Assembly: GCF_001310975.1 (NCBI RefSeq)
Contig: NZ_BAZY01000003.1
Location: 62,001 to 126,000, forward strand
Source of the DNA: Thermoanaerobacter thermocopriae JCM 7501
GTDB lineage: Bacteria; Bacillota; Thermoanaerobacteria; Thermoanaerobacterales; Thermoanaerobacteraceae
Reading direction: 5' to 3'
DNA: 64,000 nucleotides
Shown here: positions 36,806 through 47,067 of the stretch, piece by piece
Layout of the letters: each line of letters opens with the position of its first letter
How positions within the stretch are numbered: position 1 is the first letter of the stretch
Notes under the pieces: generated by a model
Database searches by the model: none
Told to the model about the DNA's origin: nothing
The model's input: the letters and a program-made list of their open reading frames with translations, nothing else
Program-made: the position numbers and the translations under genes

Positions 36806-39168
36806 TTGAACATTAAAAAAATTCTATCTTTAGGTGTTAGCATTCTTCTACTGCTTTTAACCTTTCCAACTCAAAATGTAAAGGCCAATACATATACAAT
36901 CCTTGACAGAAAAGAATTTACGCAAAATTTAAGCAAAGGAGTTGTACATAAAAATATAGTCTATTTTACAACTGAAGGATGGATAAATGTAAATGTACTA
37001 AAAGTAGATTTAACTGATAAATATACTGATGTATCGGTGATTTTCAATCCTTCGGGCATAAAAAACAGAATGTCTGTGCGAGACATGGCAAATACTTATG
37101 GTGCTGTAGCTTCTGTAAATGGTGATTTCTTCGATACAACAACAGGATTTGTAATAGGGGCAACAGTAAAAGATGGAAGGTTAATAACAGACCCTTCAAA
37201 TATAGGAAAGTTAGCTACTTTTTCTATTGACGCAAATGGCATACCTTCAATAGAATATTGGTCAAAAAGCATGTCCGTTACTCTTCCAAACGGCACAAAA
37301 CTTCCTCTTGCCGCAATAAATAAAATAAGCAGTACCTTTGAGTATTTAGTGATGTACACAAGGGACTGGTTTTCAACATCTCCAGGAGCAAATGAAAATG
37401 TACCTCAGTTAGTAGAAGTCGTCGTGGATGGTAACGACAGGGTATTAGAAGTAAGGCAAGGACAGCTCCTGTCGAAATACCGCAGGACGGATATGTGTTA
37501 GCTGGTGCAGGCTATGTAGGACAAAATTTACTCACTTTAAAGCCAGGAGATGTAATACAAAAAGATATAAGGACAAATCCGCCTTTTGAAAATCTTAAAA
37601 TGGCTGTAAGTGGCGGTACAATTCTTGTAAAAGATGGAAAAATTGCACCTTTTACCCATGAAATAAAAGGCTATACGGCAAGATCGGCAATAGGCTATAC
37701 TCAAGACAAAAAATATTTGATTATTGCAACTGTTGACGGCTCTTCAACCCGCGGAATGACACAGCAAGAAATGGCAAATTTAATGATATCTTTAGGTGCA
37801 TATGATGCTTTGAATTTAGATGGCGGCGGGTCCACGCAGATGGCTGTAAGGCCTTTGGGAGATACTGAAGCTAAGCTTGCGAACCATCCTCCTGAAGGCT
37901 ATGAACGAAAAGTAGCAAACGGAATAGGAATATTTAATACAGCACCTCAAGGTAATCTATATGCCTTAAAATTAGAAGCATCAGATACTAACGTTTTTAA
38001 AGGACTTCATAGGACAATTACCGTAAAAGGATACGATAAAAATTACAACCCTGTCACAATTAATCCAGAAGAAGTTTTGTTTTCAGTAAATGGAATCACA
38101 GGAGTATTTAGTGGTAATACTTTTATGCCAACAAGCGTAGGAGAAGGTGTTATAACTGCAAGAGTAGGAAATGCTATTGGGACTATCAAGATAACTTCAC
38201 TTGACAAACCTGTAGACATACGTTTTAATCCAGCTAATATAGTCATTGATAAAAACAAAAGCATACCTATAACAGTCACTGCAAAGAATATAAAAGGCTA
38301 TAGGGCCTTAATAGAGCCGCAAGATATTACTTGGGAGGTTTATAATAACGTTGGAAATATAGATAAAAATGGAATGTTTGTCTCATCTAATTTAGATGTA
38401 ACCGGTGCACTTGTCGCAAATGTGCTGGGAGAAAAAGCTATTTTGCCTGTTAAAGTAGGGCAAGGTTCAAAATTTGACACATCAGTGCTTCCTCATGTTA
38501 CAGAATTTACGCAAATAGACCCATATAACAAAGAAGTAATTGTAAAAAACACTTATGATTCCTTTAAATTCATGGTGTTTGGTGATACTAAATATAACAC
38601 CCTTTTGAAGTTGCATATATCTTTAAAAGCAGCAGATATTGCAAACGCGGAATACCCATTGGCTATATTCTTAGGAGATGTAAATGAAAAAGTGTTAAAA
38701 AACCTAAAAGTTAAATATATCACAACCGGTGATAAATACACAATGTATAATTATAATAATTCTACATTTATTGTGCTTAACAATCGCAGTGGAAGCCTTT
38801 TAAATCCGGATAAAAATCAATGGAGTTGGTTTAAAGAACAGCTTAACAACGTAAAAGGAGATAACCTTTTTATCATACTTCCCAAACCAGTATGGGGAAG
38901 CGATGGCTTCAAAGACGTTAAAGAAGCTACTTTATTTGAAGAAACTCTAAAAGAGTTCAAAGAAAATACAGGTAAAAATGTGTGGATTATATACAACGGC
39001 AAAAGCAAATTTTACACTACTTTAAATGATGAAATAAGATACATCACGACTTATGGAACAGACGTAGAAGGAAACACAAATGATATATACAATGACTTTG
39101 GTTTTATTTCTATAATGGTAAATGGCAAAGAAGTAAATTATCAGTTTAAAAATCTTATAAATAAATAA
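36806..39168 (+). CDS. Secreted phosphodiester glycosidase (NAGPA domain) with phosphoesterase-like tail, one frameshift
   Basis: TTG start behind GGGAGGG, then a signal peptide (KKILSLGVSILLLLLTFPTQNVKA). The NAGPA/DUF2233 domain spans about residues 60-360: SVNGDFFDTTTGFVIGATVKDG, ARSAIGYTQDKKYLII, and LNLDGGGSTQMAVRP. A break near 37459-37464 (one base short) is restored as VEIPQDGYVLAGAGY. Then Ig-like/Big domains (about 370-540), and a C-terminal part whose FMVFGDTKYN...FLGDVNEK resembles a calcineurin-type phosphoesterase that has lost most metal-binding histidines. About 787 residues. Probably trims or builds cell-surface polymers such as phosphosugar-linked polysaccharide. Confidence 0.8.
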
Positions 39169-39758
39169 ATTTTGTTAAATTTATAAACCTTTCTAAATTC
39201 AAGAAAGGGTTTATTTTTTGCAAAATATTCATTTGCTATTTCTACAAGGTAGCTGATCTCTTCCGAGGAAAGCTTATTTTTTAATATTTCCATTATTTTA
39301 TCACTATCCTCTTGCGTTAAGCCTTTTTGAGCCATTTTCATAATTTCGCTCATATCATCTTTTCCTAATTTAAGGAGAATATTTATTACTCTAGCTTTTT
39401 GTGAAGGATCCATCTCATTTCGTACTTGTAAAATCTTTTCTAAAGTAACTATCACTCTATCATCATTACTATTTTCCTTTTGCGTTTTTTTGTTATTTTC
39501 TAAATCATAGGCTTCTTCTTTTTGTTGGTTTTCGAGCCTTGCCATTTCTTTTTTTTCTTTGTCTTTTTTTGAATCAATAGGTTGTTCTTCTTTGCAACTA
39601 TTATTCTCTTCTTTTGTAAGTTGTTCTTTATTTTTTTCCCACAAACTTTGTTGAGAAAAATAAATAGGTTCTTCAAAATTTGTCTTAAACATAAACATAG
39701 TAGTGAAAAGAGCGATTACAATAACCACAACTAAATAAAATTTTAGCCTCTTCAACAT
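39141..39758 (-). CDS. Membrane-anchored hypothetical protein with charged linker
   Basis: 205 residues as read. N-terminal signal anchor (LKRLKFYLVVVIVIALFTTMFMF), a 70-residue Lys/Glu/Gln-rich linker, and a helical C-terminal domain (RVIVTLEKILQVRNEMDPSQKARVINILLKLGKDDM...). Probably the true end is near 39216-39222: one more A in GCAAAAAATAA would stop at AKK, just before the terminator hairpin, whereas the present frame runs through that hairpin into the convergent gene. It neighbours spore genes, so an engulfment/spore role is possible. Family not recognised. Confidence 0.6.
   Translation of the reverse strand: MLKRLKFYLVVVIVIALFTTMFMFKTNFEEPIYFSQQSLWEKNKEQLTKEENNSCKEEQPIDSKKDKEKKEMARLENQQKEEAYDLENNKKTQKENSNDDRVIVTLEKILQVRNEMDPSQKARVINILLKLGKDDMSEIMKMAQKGLTQEDSDKIMEILKNKLSSEEISYLVEIANEYFAKNKPFLEFRKVYKFNKIYLFIRFLN
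39185..39219. terminator. Terminator after the phosphodiester glycosidase gene
   Basis: AAACCTTTCT (39185-39194) and AGAAAGGGTTT (39202-39212), then TATTTTTT on the plus strand. A-rich on the other side, so it can also end the convergent gene. Confidence 0.75.
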
Positions 39759-39851
39759 TAGTCATTCCTTTCACATAATATTACGCATTTTTTATTATTT
39801 CTTGTTATAAAAATTTTAATTCAATTTATTTGTAAAGGAGGCTACTTATAG

Positions 39852-40360
39852 ATGGAAGAATTAAGGCTTAAATATGACGACTCAAATGCAATTTATTTCA
39901 TATCAAATTTTTTAAGTACATGTTTAAGTCCTAATTCGATTTTTTTGTGTATTGGTACAGATAGATTTATAAGTGATTCTTTAGGACCTATCGTAGGAAA
40001 TCTACTGATAAAATCACTTCCACCAATTTATCATGTTTATGGCACTTTAAAGTCTCCAATCCACGCTATGAACTTAGAAGAAAACATAAAATACATAAAA
40101 AAGAAACATCCTAACAGTAAAATTATAGCTATAGATGCTTCCTTGGGAGGAAAAGAAAGTATAGGAAAAATTTCAATAAAAAAAGCCCCACTATACCCTG
40201 GAAAAGGCGTGGGGAAAATACTTCCTTCTGTAGGAGATGTATCAATAGTAGCATTGTCGATGTCTACGACTCATTTCTTTTAAACTCAGTAAGATTAGGG
40301 TTTGTATTTGAGATAGCCGAAGTAATCGCTAAAAGCATCCAACTTGCCTTGAGATGCTAA
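39852..40360 (+). CDS. yyaC: Spore protease YyaC, one frameshift
   Basis: 143 residues in the first frame (ISNFLSTCLSPNSIFLCIGTDRFISDSLGP...AIDASLGGKESIGKI...PGKGVGKILPSVGDVSIV), then a break near 40250-40258 restored as IVDVYDSFLLNSVRLGFVFEIAEVIAKS, ending at TAA 40358-40360. Restored about 170 residues. This DUF1256 family is related to the GPR germination protease fold and is expressed in the forespore. Ribosome site AAAGGAGG. Confidence 0.85.
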
Positions 40361-40362
40361 AT

Positions 40363-41802
40363 TTACTTAAGTTTTAATGGAACAGAAACGAGGTTTTGTA
40401 CAGAACCATCTTTAGGGCTTAGAGAGAAAACCTGAAGAATGCCGTTTTGAGGCTCTTTTAAAGCTTTGTAAGAGATTATAGCTTCAAAATCTCCCCAAGA
40501 AGGAGCACCAGCCGTAGCTTGCACAACAGTCTCACTTAAAATATTGCCATTGCTGTCAACAAGCCTTATATTTACATTTCCCTCAAATACTCTCGCTTTA
40601 CCTATTACTTTGAAAGGACTTGTCACTACATCATTTTTAACTGGAGAAACTACTTTGATATTTGGTTCATAAGATATATTGCTTCTATCTGAAACTATTA
40701 TAGCTCTCGCCTCTTTATCCTTGGTTAATATTATACCTAACTCATCTCCTATTTTTATTTCTGCAAAGTTAATATCTTTTTCTGCATACTTAAATCCACC
40801 TTGGCTGTCATAGCCGACTTTTGCCTGAAAATGTATAATAGCATCAGGCAATACTTTTATATCTGGCCCTACTTGATTTTTCATATCCTGAGAATCCTGG
40901 TATTCCCTTTCAATTGTTATAATCCTGTTTTCATAATCGATAGCCTTCACTATACCGTATATAAAGGTCTCTCCTTCAGCAGGATTCGTTTCAGGTATTT
41001 CAGTAAATTTGGCCTTCACATTGTCAATAACCCAAATATAGTTGTCCCCTTTACCAAGAGGCTGAATTAATGTTATACTGTACATTTTATTGTTGTGTAT
41101 CGCCTCTACATAAGCTACACCATTGTTTTCATTTTTTAATGTCAATTCATCTTCACTTCCAATTCCTATTATTCCGCCTTCTTGCCTAAGAAGTTGGATA
41201 GGGTCAAAACGCCACGTTTCTTTCCCTAAATCTGCTCTTTCTTGTAGTTTCTTTATCCTATCTGGGTTATTGTATACATCCCCTACCAATATCATTCTTT
41301 TTAAAGGATCTAAACCTATTTTGTATTTTCCTACTGCATCAATTTTATTTCCTTCCACTAGTATTTGAACGCTTTCGACTCCGGGTATATCAGTCAAAGC
41401 ATTTACCAATGCAGCAACTCTTAATTTGTCTATCCCTTCATCTTCACTGTCCTGTAAAAATTCCTTAGAAAAGTTTACAAAAGCAATTCCCTCCTGCAAT
41501 TCTATAGAAATTAGCTTCGTCCCATTAGGAAATACCGGTTTTGCATATTCATCCGTTGGCCCTTTAATCATTTCAGCTACAACTTGTTTTAAAACATCAG
41601 CATCTTTAGAAATAAGTCTCCTTTCTAAAATAAGGCCATTCATTTTATCATTTAAAAAATAAAGAGAAATCTCTTTCGACACGTCTTGCACTATAGGCTT
41701 GGGATTTATAGGACTATTTTTTTCGCTGTTATTAACTTTCGCAAAGCACCCCGCCAGCGTCAAAACAAACATGACTATCAATACTAAAGCAATTCTTTTC
41801 AC
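40363..41802 (-). CDS. GerMN-domain lipoprotein with C-terminal Gmad2 (Ig-like) domain
   Basis: Start at GTG 41802 (GGGAGGG upstream), giving MKRIALVLIVMFVLTLAGC, a lipoprotein signal with the LAGC lipobox. About 479 residues: GerMN domain (YFLNDKMNGLILERRLISKD...GTKLISIELQEGIAFVNFSKEF), a middle domain with two beta repeats, and the Gmad2 Ig-like end (VVSPVKNDVVTSPFKVIGKARVFEGNV). Such proteins are linked to spore germination and to cell-envelope sensing. It follows the histidine kinase by 80 bp, and may be part of the same signalling unit. Confidence 0.85.
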   Translation of the reverse strand: MKRIALVLIVMFVLTLAGCFAKVNNSEKNSPINPKPIVQDVSKEISLYFLNDKMNGLILERRLISKDADVLKQVVAEMIKGPTDEYAKPVFPNGTKLISIELQEGIAFVNFSKEFLQDSEDEGIDKLRVAALVNALTDIPGVESVQILVEGNKIDAVGKYKIGLDPLKRMILVGDVYNNPDRIKKLQERADLGKETWRFDPIQLLRQEGGIIGIGSEDELTLKNENNGVAYVEAIHNNKMYSITLIQPLGKGDNYIWVIDNVKAKFTEIPETNPAEGETFIYGIVKAIDYENRIITIEREYQDSQDMKNQVGPDIKVLPDAIIHFQAKVGYDSQGGFKYAEKDINFAEIKIGDELGIILTKDKEARAIIVSDRSNISYEPNIKVVSPVKNDVVTSPFKVIGKARVFEGNVNIRLVDSNGNILSETVVQATAGAPSWGDFEAIISYKALKEPQNGILQVFSLSPKDGSVQNLVSVPLKLK

Positions 41803-41884
41803 TTTTATTCCCTCCCTTTGGTTTAATCTTATTATACTTTTGTTACACAAACATTAAATAAACATAAAAAAATAATTAAAAAGT

Positions 41885-43285
41885 TTAATCCCTTTTCTTT
41901 TTAGGAAGGGAAATTTTAAATACGGTTCCTTCTCCAACTTTACTTACCACTGTGACTTTGCCTTCATGAATATCTATTATCTCTTTAGCAATAGCAAGCC
42001 CTAAGCCAAAGCCTCCACTTTTTTTAGACCTTGCAGTATCCACTCTTGTAAATCGTTCGAATATCTTTGGAAGATTTTCTTCACTTATACCTATGCCATT
42101 ATCTGCTACAGCAAGGTAAATATTGTTTTCATCTTCTTCTAGGCTTACCATCACATTTCCACCTTCATTAGTATATTTTATTCCATTTTCTACAATATTA
42201 TAGACCATCCTATAAAACCTGTCTGGATCAACTTCTGCAAAAACATTATTTTTACCTTCAAATTTAAGATTTATATCTTTTGTCTTTGCAAGAGGAAATA
42301 GACTTTCTATTACATCTAATATAATTTCGCTTATCTCACTTTTTCTAACTTTTACTGCTTTAATTTTATCCATTCTCGCCAATTCCAATAAATCATTTAC
42401 CAATCTTGTCATCCTATCCAGCTCGCCGTTTACATCCTTTAATATTTCTTTATAAAATGTTATGTCCTGGTTTTTGCTATTTATTAAAGATTCTATCAAC
42501 GCTTTTACAGATGCCAGAGGAGTTTTTAGTTCATGAGAAGCATCCGAAACAAATCTTTTCCGTTCTTCATCTATTTTCACTAAACTAAAACTCATCTTAT
42601 TAAAAGCATTAGCCAATTTCCCAATTTCATCATTGCTTTTTACCTCGACTTTATAGTCCAATTTACCTTGAGATAAAATATTTGCTGCTTCTGTTAATCG
42701 TTTTAAAGGATTGGTAATATAAGAAGCCACCAAAAGGCTTAAAAAGCTTACTAAAAATCCAATACCTGTAAAAGTATATATCATGCGATATTTTATAGAT
42801 TTCAAAAGGCCTATTATGTTATCTATAGAAGAAGATATAAGTATTGCCCCTACTACATTGTTTTTGGCTATAACAGGGACTGCAGTATACATCGCCCAAC
42901 CTACACCATTTATATCATGAATACTTGTAGAACCCTTGCCATTTAAAGCCTCTTTTATATCGTTGTAATCCTTTATTACTTTTCCTTCAAATTCTTTAGA
43001 GGAAGCAGAATCCACCAATACTTTTCCATTTATATTAGTAAAAAGTATTCTTGAATTTATTTGTTTTGCATACTCCATTATCGTTGGCTCAATCAAATGA
43101 GAAGAAGCGGTACCTACAAATCTTGATACAAAATTAGATACCATATTGGCTTGCATTAAATTATTGACTCTGACATTCTCTAAATAACTCCCTTCAATGT
43201 AACGGTAAAGATAAAGACCTGTTAATGCCAATGAAATTATTAAAATTGTCAAATATAAAGAGAAAATTTTCCACCTTAAACTCAT
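41885..43285 (-). CDS. Sensor histidine kinase (HAMP, HisKA, HATPase)
   Basis: 466 residues. TM1 (8-28), an extracytoplasmic domain of about 140 residues, TM2 (168-190), HAMP (191-240), and phospho-acceptor His251 in DASHELKTPLASVKALIESL. The ATPase domain has NIVENGIKYTNEGG (N box), VADNGIGISEENLPKIFERF (G1/F) and GGFGLGLAIAKEI (G2). WalK/PhoR-like architecture without a PAS domain. Partner regulator is 10 bp upstream. Confidence 0.95.
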   Translation of the reverse strand: MSLRWKIFSLYLTILIISLALTGLYLYRYIEGSYLENVRVNNLMQANMVSNFVSRFVGTASSHLIEPTIMEYAKQINSRILFTNINGKVLVDSASSKEFEGKVIKDYNDIKEALNGKGSTSIHDINGVGWAMYTAVPVIAKNNVVGAILISSSIDNIIGLLKSIKYRMIYTFTGIGFLVSFLSLLVASYITNPLKRLTEAANILSQGKLDYKVEVKSNDEIGKLANAFNKMSFSLVKIDEERKRFVSDASHELKTPLASVKALIESLINSKNQDITFYKEILKDVNGELDRMTRLVNDLLELARMDKIKAVKVRKSEISEIILDVIESLFPLAKTKDINLKFEGKNNVFAEVDPDRFYRMVYNIVENGIKYTNEGGNVMVSLEEDENNIYLAVADNGIGISEENLPKIFERFTRVDTARSKKSGGFGLGLAIAKEIIDIHEGKVTVVSKVGEGTVFKISLPKKKRD

Positions 43286-43295
43286 TTTATCACCT

Positions 43296-43973
43296 TTACT
43301 TCATATAGTATCCTGCACCCCATTTGGTGAAAATATATTGAGGATTTGCAGGGTCATCTTCAATTTTCTCTCTAAGTTTTCTCACATGCACTGTAACAGT
43401 ATTTGTATCACCGTAAAAATCAAATCCCCATACCAAGTCTAGCAATTTATCTTTTGTATAAACCTTTCCTGGATTAGATGCTAACAACACTAAAATTTCA
43501 AATTCTTTATTGGTAAGCTCAATTCTCTTTCCTCTTTTGTAAACTGCCCTTTCGGGAATACTTATATAAAGTTCTCCCCTTTTTATTTCGTCTTTTTTCT
43601 TAGTATAAGGATTTGTAGCTCTTCTTAAAAGCGCTCTTATCCTCGCAATAAGTTCTCTCGTGTTAAAAGGCTTCGCCAAATAATCATCGGCTCCTATTTC
43701 TATTCCCACAATCCTGTCAACATCCTCTCCCCTTGCAGTAAGCATAATTATTGGTATATTTGAAAAAGTTCTTATCTCTCTACACACAGAAAAACCATCT
43801 AACTTAGGAAGCATAATATCTAAAATTACTAGGTCATAATTTCCCAAACGAACCTTGTCAAGACCTTCTTCTCCGTCGTAAGCAGTATCAATTTCAAAGC
43901 CTTCTTCTTCTAAAGAAAGTTTTAAACCTTTTACAAACATCTCTTCATCGTCTATAATCAACAATCTTTCCAT
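43296..43973 (-). CDS. OmpR-family response regulator
   Basis: 225 residues: receiver with Asp9/Asp10, phospho-acceptor Asp52 (VILDIMLPKLDG) and Lys in ADDYLAKPF, followed by a winged-helix DNA-binding domain (ELTNKEFEILVLLASNPGKVYTKDKLLDLVWGFD...TVTVHVRKLREKIED). Co-transcribed with the kinase and probably the GerMN lipoprotein. Confidence 0.95.
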   Translation of the reverse strand: MERLLIIDDEEMFVKGLKLSLEEEGFEIDTAYDGEEGLDKVRLGNYDLVILDIMLPKLDGFSVCREIRTFSNIPIIMLTARGEDVDRIVGIEIGADDYLAKPFNTRELIARIRALLRRATNPYTKKKDEIKRGELYISIPERAVYKRGKRIELTNKEFEILVLLASNPGKVYTKDKLLDLVWGFDFYGDTNTVTVHVRKLREKIEDDPANPQYIFTKWGAGYYMK

Positions 43974-44018
43974 ATAACCTCCCTCCTAACACCAGTATAA
44001 CATAATAATTTACAAAAA

Positions 44019-44039
44019 AAATAGCCTTAACGGCTATTT
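44019..44039 (-). terminator. Terminator of the LacI-family gene
   Basis: AAATAGCC (44019-44026) and GGCTATTT (44032-44039) with a 5-nt loop, then a long U-run on the minus strand (A-run 44013-44020 on the plus strand). Confidence 0.85.
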
Positions 44040-45041
44040 TTTCTTCTCCAAAACCAGTAGATTCTCTTACAATCAACTGATGAGGCAAAATAACGTGCAT
44101 TTCTTCAATCGGTTCTTTTGCTAAAAGTTTTGTTAAAAGTCTCATGCTAACAGCTCCTATATCATAAGCAGGCTGTTGTATTGTAGTAATTGTCGGCTTA
44201 AAAATAGTAGAAATATAAGTATTGTCAAAACCCACTACATGGATATCTTCTGGTACTTTGAGATTTGAGTCAAATATCGCGTTTATAGCAGCAGCAGCCA
44301 TATCATCTGATGCAGCAAATACTGCATCTACTTTGTATTCCAAAAGCTTTAACATAGCTAAATACGCTTTCCGAGTTTTAAATTCTCCTTCTACTACTAA
44401 ATCAGGGTCATATTTTATGCCATGTTCTTGGAGAGCTTTTTTGTAACCCTCAATCCTTTGAAGACCTCCTATCGGGTCATTCATAGGCCCTGAAATCATA
44501 GCTATTTTTTTGTGTCCTAAAGAAATCAAGTATTTGACTGCATCGTATGCAGCTTTTTCATTGTCAATCATAACACTAGGAAATCTTTTATCTTTGTCTT
44601 GAGTACCTGCCAGTACTACCGGTACACCAAATTCGTTAAATGTTTGTATGACACTGTCCCTTACAATATCCCCCATAAATATAATCCCGTCTACCTGCTT
44701 TTCTCCCAATATTTCTATATATTTGATTTCCTTTTCCTCTTTTTGGTCAGTGTTACACAAAAATATGTTATAGTTATACATGGCAGCAATATCCTCTATC
44801 CCTCTAACTACTTCGGGATAGAAAGTGCTAGAAATATCTGGAATTATAAGCCTATAGTATGAGTCTTTTGGATCTTTAAACTACGAGCCAATGCATTTGG
44901 TTTGTATCCAGTCTTTTTTATAGCTTCTAATACTTTTTGCCTTGTCTCGTCCGTAACGACAGCACTGTTATTTAACACTCTCGAAACCGTAGCAATTGAT
45001 ACTTTTGCTTCTCTCGCCACATCTTTTATTGTTGCACTCAT
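44034..45041 (-). CDS. LacI-family transcriptional regulator, two frameshifts
   Basis: Start at 45041 ([25 protein letters not shown], helix-turn-helix; GGGAG upstream). Break 1 near 44850-44856, restored as [27 protein letters not shown]. The sugar-binding domain follows: [42 protein letters not shown]. Break 2 in the T6 run at 44037-44042: with five T the gene ends STGFGEEK at 44034, right before its terminator, whereas the present frame reads through it. About 335 residues; CcpA-like in size. Effector unknown. Confidence 0.88.
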
Positions 45042-45128
45042 CTTAATCACTCCCAGGATTAATCGTTTTCGCTTTATGTTATTTTACTTTTTTATAGGAA
45101 TTTTGTCAATAGATTTTTTCACTCATTT

Positions 45129-45272
45129 TCATGTATTTTTTTTGACTGATTCCTCCTTTAACTCAATTTTTTGTACTTTTTCGCAAAATAGAGGCAAAAA
45201 AGAGAATAACATATATAAAATCCCAACAAATATAATAACCAAACTGATAAATTTTATAACCATCCCTTCCAT
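45129..45272 (-). CDS. Small membrane protein of 47 residues
   Basis: ATG at 45272 (AGGTG 6 nt upstream) to TGA at 45129: MEGMVIKFISLVIIFVGILY and then MLFSFLPLFCEK and a charged tail. One transmembrane helix (about 5-28) and a Lys/Glu-rich cytoplasmic end. It lies between the LacI regulator and a HAD phosphatase on the same strand, downstream of a terminator, so it would need its own promoter or read-through. No family recognised. Confidence 0.45.
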   Translation of the reverse strand: MEGMVIKFISLVIIFVGILYMLFSFLPLFCEKVQKIELKEESVKKNT

Positions 45273-45291
45273 GGTCATCACCTAAAATAAA

Positions 45292-45320
45292 AATATATTA
45301 CCGCCTCGCGGTAATATATT
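45292..45320 (-). terminator. Terminator of the HAD phosphatase gene
   Basis: AATATATTACCGC and GCGGTAATATATT (13-bp perfect arms) with loop CTC, about 27 bp after the gene's stop. Confidence 0.75.
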
Positions 45321-45346
45321 TTATTCCCTTTCGTTTAAACTGGTTA

Positions 45347-46168
45347 CTACACAGCTACTGACTTTTTATTTAAGAAAAATTTATCTATTACATGCGCAAC
45401 TCCATCTTCATCATTTGATAAAGTTGTATAATCTGCTTTTATCTTTACAATGTCAGGAGCGTTTCCCATAGCCACTCCTAGTCCTGCATATTCTATCATT
45501 GACAAGTCATTTAGATTGTCTCCAACCGCCACTACCTGATCTCTTTTTATGTTGTACATATTGGCAAGAGTTTTTAAAGCATTACCCTTGCTTACTCCTT
45601 TTGCATTAATCTCTAAATGTCCTCCTCCAGATGTAGAAATAGTCAACCTTTTTGCAATTTCGTCGTAAACTTGTGCATCAATAGAAATGGGATTTTTAAT
45701 ATCATTTATCGCATAGATTTTAGCTGTTACGCTTCCCGTCTTCTCAAGAAATTCCTCCAAATTGCCCACCGCATTTACAGTAACATTGTTAAAAGAAAGG
45801 TACCACTCTACTCTATCAGTTATTTTTTCCACGTATAGCTCATCATCAATATAGAGGTTAATATGATATCCACTTTCTTTTAACAATCTTATCGCAAATA
45901 TTGCGTCCTCTGTTTGTATCGGATTGTAATAATATACTTTTTTAGTATAAATATCTTTTATTAAAGCGCCATTATAAGAAATTACTGGAGCATTAATATT
46001 AAGTTTAAGGGCATAGGGAAGGATAGAAGAAAACATACGACCAGTTGCGATAGTAAAAATTACCCCCTTTGAAATCACCTCTCTAATTGCTTCTTTATTT
46101 TTATCAGAAATTTCAGAATTGCTATTTAATAAACTCCCATCAGCATCTGTGACAAAAAGTTTATACAT
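45347..46168 (-). CDS. Cof-type HAD-IIB family phosphatase
   Basis: 273 residues. Motif I is DADGSLLNSNSEIS (nucleophile Asp8 in the family's DxDGT position, here DADGS), motif II IATGRM, and motif III/IV GDNLNDLSMIEYAGLGVAMGNA, with a type C2B cap between. These enzymes hydrolyse small phosphosugars or FMN-like compounds. Substrate unknown. Confidence 0.93.
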   Translation of the reverse strand: MYKLFVTDADGSLLNSNSEISDKNKEAIREVISKGVIFTIATGRMFSSILPYALKLNINAPVISYNGALIKDIYTKKVYYYNPIQTEDAIFAIRLLKESGYHINLYIDDELYVEKITDRVEWYLSFNNVTVNAVGNLEEFLEKTGSVTAKIYAINDIKNPISIDAQVYDEIAKRLTISTSGGGHLEINAKGVSKGNALKTLANMYNIKRDQVVAVGDNLNDLSMIEYAGLGVAMGNAPDIVKIKADYTTLSNDEDGVAHVIDKFFLNKKSVAV

Positions 46169-46390
46169 AGTACTTCAACCCCTATATTTTATTTATCCCT
46201 CATCTATATTATAACAGTTTGTAAATTTACATACTATATCATAAATTGTTATAAAACGTTATCATTGAAAATTTTACATTCCAAAAAATTCCTTAACAAA
46301 GTTTTATGAAAAAGAGCAGAATAAATATAAATGAATATTTTCAAAGTCCTTCAACAATACTATATATGAAGACTTAGAAAGGGTGACATT

Positions 46391-47065
46391 ATGCTAATAT
46401 TATTTTTCCGTACCCTAATTTTATACGCTCTTATAGTAATATTTATGAGAATTTCAGGAAAACAGCAAATAGGTCAACTTCAGCCCTATGAGTTAGTAGT
46501 GGCAATCATGATAGCAGACTTAGTTGCAATTCCTATGCAAAATAAAGGAATTCCTCTTTTATCTGGTATTATACCTATTTTAACCCTTTTAGTTTCGCAA
46601 CTTTTTTTATCCTACTTGTCAATGAAAAGCTTAAGAGCAAGAGCTATAATTTGCGGTACACCTACTATTTTAATTGAAAAAGGTAAAATCCTAACGTCTC
46701 AACTTCAAAAAGAACGCTACAATATAAATGACCTTTTGGAAGAATTAAGAGTAAAAGGTTACCCTAATATAGCCGATGTGGAATATGCAATACTTGAAAC
46801 AAATGGCAGTTTAAGCGTTATACCAAAGAGCGACAAAAGGCCTGTAACTCCTCAAGACCTAAATTTAACTCCCCAATACGAGGGATTACCACTTCCTATA
46901 ATAATAGACGGAAGAATTATGCATCAGAATATGCAGAAAGCAGGTATTGATATGGAATGGCTAAATGAACAGCTGAAAATGTGGAAAATACAAAATGTCA
47001 AAGAAGTACTCTTTGCCTCTTTAGACACCAATAAAGTTTTAACTGTTTACAGAAAGGAAGATTAA
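46391..47065 (+). CDS. DUF421 membrane protein (YetF/YcaP type)
   Basis: 224 residues. Three N-terminal transmembrane helices (3-20, 35-50, 56-75, including QPYELVVAIMIADLVAIPM), then the soluble DUF421 domain (IICGTPTILIEKGKI...LLEELRVKGYPNIADVEYAILETNGSLSVIPKS). Found in spore formers, often next to DUF4363 and spoVA genes. It is 2 bp from the next gene. Confidence 0.9.
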   Translation: MLILFFRTLILYALIVIFMRISGKQQIGQLQPYELVVAIMIADLVAIPMQNKGIPLLSGIIPILTLLVSQLFLSYLSMKSLRARAIICGTPTILIEKGKILTSQLQKERYNINDLLEELRVKGYPNIADVEYAILETNGSLSVIPKSDKRPVTPQDLNLTPQYEGLPLPIIIDGRIMHQNMQKAGIDMEWLNEQLKMWKIQNVKEVLFASLDTNKVLTVYRKED

Positions 47066-47067
47066 AT

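Noticed and set aside
44902-45285. 127-residue plus-strand frame opposite the LacI gene start
   Set aside because: It is antisense to the helix-turn-helix coding region and to the small minus-strand membrane protein, with no ribosome site.
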